Positions 1 through 5,520 of a stretch of 6,915 bases of DNA are shown piece by piece. The number at the start of each line of letters is the position of its first letter. Positions within the stretch are counted from its first letter, which is position 1. Source of the stretch: Actinomycetota bacterium (lineage in GTDB: Bacteria; Actinomycetota; Actinomycetes; Nanopelagicales; Nanopelagicaceae); assembly GCA_947381255.1 (NCBI GenBank), contig CANCUC010000043.1:1-6915 (forward strand). Reading direction: 5' to 3'. The notes below the pieces were generated by a model. That model saw only the letters and a list, made by a program, of their open reading frames with translations. It was not told where the DNA came from and did not search any database. Both the position numbers and the translations under genes were made by a program.

Positions 1-1211
1 GCCAGATCGGTGAGCTCCAAATTGCGACCACCCGGGTTGATCAGATAGGCAGCTAGTTCGGTATCGAATTCGATGCCCGCTACATCATCGGTTCGGAGCA
101 AAGATCGCGCGCCATGCACCCACTTAGGAAGTGATGCATCGAGAGCCCATGTACCAGGTACTCCCTCGACGAGATAAATCTCCGATGCAGAGAGAGCGAT
201 AGCAAATGTCTCCCCTTGCAACCCTTGTGGAGCAAAGAGGGCAATCGCCTCGGAGCGACCCTTTAATTTTGAGTCGAGAGCAGCCGAAGAGATTGTTTCG
301 ACCGGACCGCGCTCACGGCTCGCTACTACCTTCTCGCTCTTGCCACCCATCGCATGAATTCGTTCTTTAAGTGCCTTGATCTCTAAATTGCCAAGCAAGT
401 TATCAACTTTGATGAGATCTGCGCCGATCCACGCTAGCTCTTCAATAGTGGTATCAATCGCTAAATCGTGGCGAAGTGCAGTCAACTCTCGATTCAAAAG
501 CACAGAGGAGATATTTGCGCGCAGTGAATCACCCGCCTTACCCGGAATCGAATCAATCGCCTCGGTAAGTTCCTTGAGCGATCCAAAATCTGCGATCCAC
601 TTAGTGGCAGTCTTCTCCCCCACACCCGGTACTGATGGAAGATTGTCACTTGGATCCCCGCGGAGCGCCGCAAAGTCCGGGTATTGCGTAGGCGTTAAAC
701 CATATTTCTCAAAGACCGCCTCCGGGGTCATCCGATTCATCTCGGTAACACCCTTCTTCGGATACAAGACAGTGACGTCAGAGGTTACGAGTTGAAAGGA
801 ATCACGATCGCCCGAGCAGATGAGTACTTCGAAGCCATCGGCAACTGCTCGCGTTGAAAGAGTGGCCAAAATGTCATCTGCTTCAAAGCCTTCGATGGCG
901 AATTGATTTATGCCTAGAGCATTTACTAGCTCGTTGATATATGACATTTGAGATCGGAACTCATCCGGCGTGGCAGCACGAGTCGCCTTGTACTCCGGAA
1001 ACATCTCGGTGCGAAATGTCTTTCTTGAGACGTCAAAGGCGACAGCGATATGAGTTGGCTTCTCCTGCGCAATCAAATTGGTGAGCATCGAGCCGAAACC
1101 GTAGATCGCATTTGTTGCCTGGCCTTTGCTGCTTCGGAAGTTCTCGACGGGCAGGGCGTAGAAAGCCCGGTACGCCATTGAGTGGCCATCGATCAGTAGC
1201 AATCTCTTCAT
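1..1211 (-). CDS. polA: DNA polymerase I, N-terminal part (5'-3' exonuclease domain and start of the vestigial proofreading domain)
   Basis: This open frame starts at ATG 1211-1209 and runs without a stop off the left edge: 403 codons plus two bases, with the polymerase domain outside the window. DNA polymerase I removes RNA primers and fills gaps in lagging-strand synthesis and excision repair. Residues 1-170 are the PIN/FEN-like 5' nuclease: D8 in LLIDGHS, D60 in AFDVSRKTFR, E110-A-D-D113, and G134-DRD137. Residues about 175-215 hold G185-DPSDN190 and a helix-hairpin-helix (PSVPGVGEKTATKW). All expected metal-ligand acidic positions of this domain appear present. From about residue 315 a 3'-5' exonuclease-like fold begins, but the position where E. 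coli has DTET reads LFAPQG (residues 325-330). D383 in EFDTELAAYL matches a later conserved Asp. The gene is divergent from the thioesterase. No Shine-Dalgarno is seen, and a TAGAAT box lies 7 nt before the ATG, so a leaderless start is likely. Identity is very secure. Confidence 0.97.
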   Translation of the reverse strand, partial: MKRLLLIDGHSMAYRAFYALPVENFRSSKGQATNAIYGFGSMLTNLIAQEKPTHIAVAFDVSRKTFRTEMFPEYKATRAATPDEFRSQMSYINELVNALGINQFAIEGFEADDILATLSTRAVADGFEVLICSGDRDSFQLVTSDVTVLYPKKGVTEMNRMTPEAVFEKYGLTPTQYPDFAALRGDPSDNLPSVPGVGEKTATKWIADFGSLKELTEAIDSIPGKAGDSLRANISSVLLNRELTALRHDLAIDTTIEELAWIGADLIKVDNLLGNLEIKALKERIHAMGGKSEKVVASRERGPVETISSAALDSKLKGRSEAIALFAPQGLQGETFAIALSASEIYLVEGVPGTWALDASLPKWVHGARSLLRTDDVAGIEFDTELAAYLINPGGRNLELTDL

Positions 1212-1218
1212 TTGCAGG

Positions 1219-1224
1219 ATTCTA
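1219..1224 (-). promoter_or_regulatory. Candidate -10 box of a leaderless polA promoter
   Basis: Read on the minus strand, TAGAAT (5 of 6 to TATAAT) is followed by seven bases, CCTGCAA, and then the polA ATG. Transcription would therefore begin at or next to the start codon. This fits the absence of a purine-rich ribosome binding site and the frequent leaderless transcripts of Actinobacteria. No convincing -35 hexamer is visible at 16-18 bp. Inferred from spacing and motif only. Confidence 0.45.
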
Positions 1225-1247
1225 GAGTGGATTTCACCTCGCGGCGT

Positions 1248-1253
1248 TAAGAT
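1248..1253 (+). promoter_or_regulatory. Candidate -10 box of a leaderless thioesterase promoter
   Basis: TAAGAT fits the actinobacterial TANNNT pattern and lies six bases (TTGCAA shifted by one: TGCAAC) before the ATG at 1260. That is the spacing expected if transcription starts on the A of the ATG. No Shine-Dalgarno sequence precedes the gene. No good -35 is seen. The box sits where the -35 region of the opposing polA promoter would fall, so the two promoters would overlap within 48 bp. Confidence 0.4.
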
Positions 1254-1259
1254 TGCAAC

Positions 1260-1661
1260 ATGAGCGACTATTTAAAGATGATCCAGGAACGAGGCATTGG
1301 AGCTCTCGACCACAAGATGGGCATTGAAATTATTGAAGCTTCCCCCGAGCGCATCGTTGGAACTATGCCCGTTGAAGGAAATACCCAAGCCTTTGGATTG
1401 CTTCATGGTGGGGCGAATGTTGTTCTCGCCGAACTTCTCGGCTCTCTCGGTGCTTGGTTACATGCCGGGGGCAATAAGCGCACCGTTGGCGTTGATATCA
1501 ATGCAACGCACCATAAGCCCGCTCGAAGCGGCATTGTCACTGGAGTTGCGACACCGGTTTCTTGCGGTCGCACCCTGGCTTGCTATGAGATCGTAATAAG
1601 AAATGAGGCCGGCGAGCGAACCTGTACGGCGCGCATCACCAGCCTCATCTTAAGTGACTGA
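1260..1661 (+). CDS. Hotdog-fold acyl-CoA thioesterase, PaaI/EntH (YbdB)-like
   Basis: This 133-residue protein has the usual length of a single-domain hotdog thioesterase. Such enzymes hydrolyse acyl- or aroyl-CoA thioesters in the cytoplasm, usually as tetramers. Visible marks are LLHGGAN (H49-G50-G51) followed nine residues later by E58 in AELLGSLGAW. The His/Glu pair and spacing resemble the catalytic His54/Glu63 of E. coli EntH (from memory). The central strand region VGVDINATHHKPARSG (76-91) and the end SCGRTLACYEIVIRNEAGERTCTARITSLIL are typical of the PaaI-related family. The substrate cannot be read from sequence: phenylacetyl-type CoAs, aryl carrier-protein thioesters and general housekeeping editing are all possible. 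It is divergent from polA and converges on livF with 6 bp between stops, so it is probably monocistronic. The start is chosen on the absence of alternatives and the -10 box immediately upstream. Confidence 0.9.
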   Translation: MSDYLKMIQERGIGALDHKMGIEIIEASPERIVGTMPVEGNTQAFGLLHGGANVVLAELLGSLGAWLHAGGNKRTVGVDINATHHKPARSGIVTGVATPVSCGRTLACYEIVIRNEAGERTCTARITSLILSD

Positions 1662-1667
1662 TACTTA

Positions 1668-2372
1668 TTAACCGCCCAGATAGGCCTTTGTTACCTCTGG
1701 ATCAGAAATCAAGTCCTTCGCATTTCCGCTCAGCTTGATATTTCCAGACTCTAAAACATAGGCGCGATGAGCAACGCTCAACGCTGCAAGAGCATTCTGT
1801 TCTACCAAGAGGATTGTGGTTCCCTGTTCATTGATCTTTGTAATAGTTTCAAAGATCATGTCTACAAGAACTGGTGCTAATCCCATGGAAGGTTCATCAA
1901 GCAAGAGAAGAGATGGCTTACCCATCAAGGCACGACCAACGGCAAGCATCTGCTGCTCTCCGCCACTCATAGTTCCGGCTTTCTGATTGATTCTCTCGGC
2001 AAGGCGGGGGAAGAGTTCAAGAACGCGTTCGCGATCTTCGGCAATTCCATCCTTGTCATTGCGCAAGAATGCGCCGAGGTCAAGATTTTCAGAGACGCTC
2101 ATGCGAGGGAAGATGCGACGACCCTCAGGAGATTGGCAGATTCCCTTGGCAACAATCTCGTGTCCCTCTTTGCCATCAATGCGATTACCTTCAAAGGTGA
2201 TCGAACCTGACTTCAACTTGAGGAGACCTGAGATAGCCCGAAGAGTTGTTGATTTTCCGGCTCCATTTGAACCAATCAAGGTCACAATCTCGCCCTTATT
2301 AACTTCAAGAGAGATTCCCTTAATGGCTTTGATGTTGCCGTAAGCAACTTCTACATTTTCTACTTTAAGCAT
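1668..2372 (-). CDS. livF: ABC transporter ATP-binding protein LivF (branched-chain/neutral amino acid uptake)
   Basis: This 234-residue cytoplasmic ATPase is the second nucleotide-binding subunit of the liv importer and pairs with LivG. Walker A is GSNGAGKST (34-42). The Q-loop region contains SPEGRRIFPRMSVSENL, whose PEGRRIFP core is diagnostic for LivF. The ABC signature is MSGGEQQ (135-141), Walker B is LLLLDEP (155-161), and the switch motif is VEQN (190-193). The Gln where most ABC ATPases have His is normal for LivF. The C-terminus, DPEVTKAYLGG, is also family-typical. The start ATG shares one base with the livG stop (TAATG) and is preceded by GGAGG at 7 nt, so the two genes are translationally coupled. 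It is the last gene of the operon. It ends 6 bp from the convergent thioesterase, with no recognisable terminator. Confidence 0.95.
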   Translation of the reverse strand: MLKVENVEVAYGNIKAIKGISLEVNKGEIVTLIGSNGAGKSTTLRAISGLLKLKSGSITFEGNRIDGKEGHEIVAKGICQSPEGRRIFPRMSVSENLDLGAFLRNDKDGIAEDRERVLELFPRLAERINQKAGTMSGGEQQMLAVGRALMGKPSLLLLDEPSMGLAPVLVDMIFETITKINEQGTTILLVEQNALAALSVAHRAYVLESGNIKLSGNAKDLISDPEVTKAYLGG

Positions 2373-3160
2373 TAGTGAACCTCCGCAGATTTACCGAGAT
2401 AGGCCTCGATCACGCGAGGGTTGGACTTGATATCGGCAGGTGAACCTTCAGCAATCTTGGTTCCACGATCGAGAACTGTGATTCGCTCAGAGACCTTCAT
2501 AACCACAGACATATCGTGCTCAATCAAGAGAATCGCAAGATTCTTCTCGTCGCGAACCTTATAGACGAAGTCAACGAAGACTGCAGACTCTTGTGGGTTC
2601 ATACCAGCAGTTGGCTCATCGAGAAGGAGAACCTTCGGACGTAGAGCGAGTGCGCGAGCTACCTCTAGGCGACGTTGATCACCATAAGAAAGGTTGCGTG
2701 CAAACTCCCCCGCCGTCTTGCCAATTCCAACGAATTCAAGGAGAGCGCGAGCCTCTTCGCGAGCCTCTCTCTCTTCTCTACGTTGTTGTGGGCTTCCGAT
2801 GATGGTGCTGACAATGCCCGCCTTGAGGTGTGAGTGCATTGCAACCATGACATTCTCTTCCGCGGTCATAAGACCGAAGAGGCGAATGTTCTGGAAGGTA
2901 CGCGCTACGCCTTTTTCAGCGATCTTGTGCGGAACAATTCCGGTGATATCTTCATTATTGTAAATAACGAATCCTGAAGTTGGCTTGTACAGACCAGTGA
3001 GCACGTTGAAGAATGTCGTCTTTCCGGCACCGTTAGGACCGATCAGACTAACAACACTGCGATCTGGAATTACGAAAGAGACATCATCAACGGCCTTTAG
3101 GCCACCGAATTCAACTGAGATGTTTTTCGCTTCGAGAACTGGTGCGGAATCTAGCGCCAT
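2372..3160 (-). CDS. livG: ABC transporter ATP-binding protein LivG (branched-chain/neutral amino acid uptake)
   Basis: This 262-residue ATPase is of normal LivG length. Walker A is GPNGAGKTT (41-49). The Q-loop is in GVARTFQNIRLF (Q90), where RTFQNIRLF is a LivG hallmark. The signature is LSYGDQRR (157-164), Walker B is KVLLLDEP (176-183) followed by TAGMNPQE, and the H-loop is IEHDM (H215). The helical insert at about 110-140 and the C-terminal extension DIKSNPRVIEAYLG are typical of this subfamily, whose C-terminus is specific to branched-chain amino acid transporters. It energises transport together with LivF at the inner face of the membrane. The ATG overlaps the livM stop by one base (TAATG), with a near-ideal AGGAGG 7 nt upstream. 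All catalytic motifs look intact. Confidence 0.96.
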   Translation of the reverse strand: MALDSAPVLEAKNISVEFGGLKAVDDVSFVIPDRSVVSLIGPNGAGKTTFFNVLTGLYKPTSGFVIYNNEDITGIVPHKIAEKGVARTFQNIRLFGLMTAEENVMVAMHSHLKAGIVSTIIGSPQQRREEREAREEARALLEFVGIGKTAGEFARNLSYGDQRRLEVARALALRPKVLLLDEPTAGMNPQESAVFVDFVYKVRDEKNLAILLIEHDMSVVMKVSERITVLDRGTKIAEGSPADIKSNPRVIEAYLGKSAEVH

Positions 3161-4368
3161 TACAAATCCTCCTCTTCGCTAATCTCATCATGTGGTTGTT
3201 CATTGCCGCTCTCATCATCTGTCTCATGCATGATCAGTTTTAGTCTGGATTCAGGCAAGATACCTTCACGACGGAAGAGCATCATCAAGATGAGCAATCC
3301 ACCGAAGATCAAGAAGGTGTATGACGGGAAGTTAATGTGAGTGTTGAAAACGCTATTGAACTTATCTCCAGCTGCAGGAAGTCCTGTTGAGTTCACCCAA
3401 GCGATGAGTAGCGCTCCGACAATGACTCCCCAAACATTTCCCATTCCGCCAAGAACAACCATCGCAAGAAGGATGATGGAGATGGAGAACTGGAAGCGCT
3501 CAGCGAAGATACCGTTGACGTGAGTGGCATAAGCAACACCAGCCAAGCCACCTGAGATTGCGCCAACTGCGTATGCAGCAAGCTTGGTACGCATCAATGG
3601 AATACCCATCATGCTTGCAGCTAGTTCATCTTCACGAATCGCAAGCCAAGCACGACCAAGGCGACCACTACGCAAGCGAAGTGAGATAAAGACCATGACT
3701 GCTGCCATTGCAACGAAGATCATGTATTTGTAGTTAAGGTCGAATGGTCCAAGGCGCTTGCCAAAGATTCCAATGCTATCTACAGGTGAGATTCCCTTTG
3801 TTCCATTGGAGAGGTTAAATCCATGAATATCTTCACCGTTAACGAAGATCTGAGGAATGATTTCACCAAAACCAAGGGTCACAATCGCGAGGTAATCGCT
3901 CTTCAGGCGGAGAGTTGGTGCACCAATCAAGATACCGAAGAAGGCACAGATGACCGCACCGATCAAGAGAACTGCCCAGAATGAAAGGTGGACTCCAGGA
4001 ATTACCTTGGCAACTTCAGAACCGAAGTGAATATGCCACTGGTTGAAGAAGCCGGACATAAACCAGCCCGCGGTGTATCCACCGATTGCCCAGAAGGCCA
4101 CAAAGCCCAAATCGAGAAGACCGGCATAACCGACCACGATGTTGAGTCCAAGTGCGGCAATTACCCAGACCAGTGCCTCATTTAAAGATGAAGGTGGGAA
4201 CCAAGTTTGGATCTGGCTCTGGAATCCATCTGAAGTGTGAGGGACGATGTAGGTATAGAAGATATAGATGGCGACTGCTAGACCAAGGAAACCTAGCGAC
4301 CAGGTACGTTGAGAGAAAGGAGCTCTCTGCTTCTTGGAAGATTTCTTCTTACGAGTAATGAGGGCCAT
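3160..4368 (-). CDS. livM: ABC transporter permease LivM (branched-chain/neutral amino acid uptake)
   Basis: This is a 402-residue integral membrane protein with around nine hydrophobic segments, roughly at 23-43, 64-82, 85-105, 128-150, 158-176, 213-231, 262-282, 294-325 and 350-366. LivM-specific motifs are GYAGLLDLGF (80-89), LRLKSDYLAIVTLGFGEI (153-170), the cytoplasmic coupling loop GRLGRAWLAIREDELAASMM (235-254), and VLGGMGNVWGVIVGA (305-319). It forms the translocation pathway with LivH. The N-terminus is lysine-rich (RKKKSSKKQR, 6-15). Beyond the last membrane span there is a strongly acidic tail (about 381-402, HETDDESGNE through SEEEDL), which is not part of the core family. The start lies 2 bp after the livH TAA, with an AAGG Shine-Dalgarno inside the livH end. 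The stop overlaps the livG start. Confidence 0.95.
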   Translation of the reverse strand: MALITRKKKSSKKQRAPFSQRTWSLGFLGLAVAIYIFYTYIVPHTSDGFQSQIQTWFPPSSLNEALVWVIAALGLNIVVGYAGLLDLGFVAFWAIGGYTAGWFMSGFFNQWHIHFGSEVAKVIPGVHLSFWAVLLIGAVICAFFGILIGAPTLRLKSDYLAIVTLGFGEIIPQIFVNGEDIHGFNLSNGTKGISPVDSIGIFGKRLGPFDLNYKYMIFVAMAAVMVFISLRLRSGRLGRAWLAIREDELAASMMGIPLMRTKLAAYAVGAISGGLAGVAYATHVNGIFAERFQFSISIILLAMVVLGGMGNVWGVIVGALLIAWVNSTGLPAAGDKFNSVFNTHINFPSYTFLIFGGLLILMMLFRREGILPESRLKLIMHETDDESGNEQPHDEISEEEDL

Positions 4369-4370
4369 TT

Positions 4371-5405
4371 TTACACCTTCTCCGTCATTGGCTTACCGAG
4401 CAAACCAGTCGGCTTAAAGACCATAAGCAAAATCAAGATCGAGAACACGACCGTGTTAGACCATTGTTGGCCAAGACCAATTGGCAAACCATCGTTCCAA
4501 CCTTGGATGAGTCCGATAATTACTGCACCAAGAACTGCGCCTTGAAGATTTCCAATTCCGCCCATAACTGCGGCGGTGAAAGCGATGAGTCCTAATTGGT
4601 AGCCAAGGTTGTAGGTAGTCAATCCGCGAGTCTGTTCAAAGAGCAGACCAGCTGCGCCAGCGAGGGCGCCACCCAGTCCGAAGGTGAAGGAGATTGTGCG
4701 GTTAACGTTAATACCCATGAGGCGAGATGCATCTTGATCTTGTGCGGTAGCACGCATCGCCTTGCCCTGCTTGGTCTGAGTAACGATATAAGTGAGTGCT
4801 AAGAGCACTGGAATCGTCACAATAAATGAGATGAGGGTTGTATATGGGAGTCGCACTCCGAGGAATTTAAGATTTCCTGCTGGGAGCAAGCTTGGCCAGG
4901 TCTTCTGACCAGAACCGTTCCAACGAAGACCAACGAATTGAATGATGAATGACATTCCAACGGCGGTAATCAAAGGCGCAAGCTTCGGGGCGCGACGCAG
5001 GCGACGATAAGCAAAGCGCTCAATACCCACGTTGATGATTCCGCAGAAAGCCATCACCGCTACCAAGCAGAGGAGGAGTACTCCATATCCAGCTCCGGTC
5101 GGATGATTCTGATTAAACCAAAGGGTGATGAAGTGTGCGGAGAATAATCCGCCTAACATAAATAGATCACCGTGAGCGAAGTTGATCAGCTCGATGATTC
5201 CATAAACCAGTGTGTATCCGAGCGCAATAAGCGCATACAAGATTCCATTACTGAGCCCTGTAAAAGTTACCTCGGTAAATTGTGAGGGCGATTTAATTAA
5301 ATTAATAAGGAGCCAGAATGAACCTCCGGCTACTGCGATCGTCGCAAACGATCTCTCGACATATCGTCGACGTAATTGGCGAGTCTTGTAGGTAACGCCT
5401 GCCAC
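4371..5405 (-). CDS. livH: ABC transporter permease LivH (branched-chain/neutral amino acid uptake)
   Basis: This 344-residue integral membrane protein is the partner of LivM. Hydrophobic segments are near 20-37, 48-70, 80-97, 107-128, 142-160, 188-208, 237-256, 270-300 and 317-332. Diagnostic stretches are IELINFAHGDLFMLG (71-85), the cytoplasmic coupling loop KQGKAMRATAQDQDASRLMG (212-231) and VMGGIGNLQGAVLGA (280-294). The extra N-terminal part (1-35, rich in Arg/Lys) precedes the usual start of the fold, so the protein is somewhat longer than the E. coli form. The start is GTG at 5405-5403, chosen because an AGGAGA Shine-Dalgarno sits six bases upstream. The next in-frame ATG lies deep within the fold. 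The gene follows livK after 115 bp containing a strong stem-loop, then runs into livM with a 2-bp gap. Confidence 0.95.
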   Translation of the reverse strand: MAGVTYKTRQLRRRYVERSFATIAVAGGSFWLLINLIKSPSQFTEVTFTGLSNGILYALIALGYTLVYGIIELINFAHGDLFMLGGLFSAHFITLWFNQNHPTGAGYGVLLLCLVAVMAFCGIINVGIERFAYRRLRRAPKLAPLITAVGMSFIIQFVGLRWNGSGQKTWPSLLPAGNLKFLGVRLPYTTLISFIVTIPVLLALTYIVTQTKQGKAMRATAQDQDASRLMGINVNRTISFTFGLGGALAGAAGLLFEQTRGLTTYNLGYQLGLIAFTAAVMGGIGNLQGAVLGAVIIGLIQGWNDGLPIGLGQQWSNTVVFSILILLMVFKPTGLLGKPMTEKV

Positions 5406-5410
5406 GTTGT

Positions 5411-5418
5411 TCTCCTCT
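5411..5418 (-). promoter_or_regulatory. Ribosome binding site deciding the GTG start of livH
   Basis: The minus strand reads AGAGGAGA six bases before GTG. This supports the unusual GTG codon as the true start of livH. It also leaves the ribosome binding site free downstream of the intergenic stem-loop, so livH can be translated independently of livK. Confidence 0.75.
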
Positions 5419-5431
5419 AGATGGATACGGG

Positions 5432-5460
5432 TTATTACAGAATTAGATGGGGCCTGTAAA
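5432..5460 (-). promoter_or_regulatory. Possible internal promoter for livHMGF
   Basis: On the minus strand TTTACA (5 of 6 to TTGACA, 5460-5455) is followed after exactly 17 bp by TAATAA (5437-5432). An alternative -10, TGTAAT, is a better hexamer but at only 15 bp. Transcription would begin a few bases later, giving a short leader that keeps the livH ribosome binding site. The -35 lies in the loop of the stem-loop. Motif evidence only; the -10 is weak. Confidence 0.3.
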
Positions 5461-5476
5461 CAAGCCCCATCTAATT
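5441..5476 (-). terminator. 13-bp perfect stem-loop between livK and livH (partial terminator or 3'-end stabiliser)
   Basis: AATTAGATGGGGC at 5441-5453 is exactly complementary to 5464-5476, with a 10-nt loop. It begins 44 nt after the livK stop codon. In the livK transcript the stem is not followed by a run of U (next bases CTGTAATAACC), so it is not a classic rho-independent terminator in that direction. Known roles for such hairpins between a binding-protein gene and permease genes are to block 3' exonucleases or cause partial termination. Either raises the amount of binding protein over membrane subunits. The structure is certain on paper; the role is inferred. Confidence 0.6.
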
Positions 5477-5520
5477 ACTTAGCTAGTGAACGTATAAGTA
5501 TGAATGTAGAACGAGTTCTA

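Noticed and set aside
376..795. 139-codon plus-strand open frame
   Set aside because: It lies entirely antisense to conserved polA 5' nuclease codons. It has no recognisable motif or ribosome binding site.
1651..1667. TAAGT...ACTTA hairpin between the thioesterase and livF as a bidirectional terminator
   Set aside because: It has only five A/T-rich pairs around a seven-base loop and no U-run, so it is too weak.
1801..1806. Gln in place of the H-loop His in LivF
   Set aside because: VEQN is normal for the LivF subfamily, so it is not evidence of a defective ATPase.
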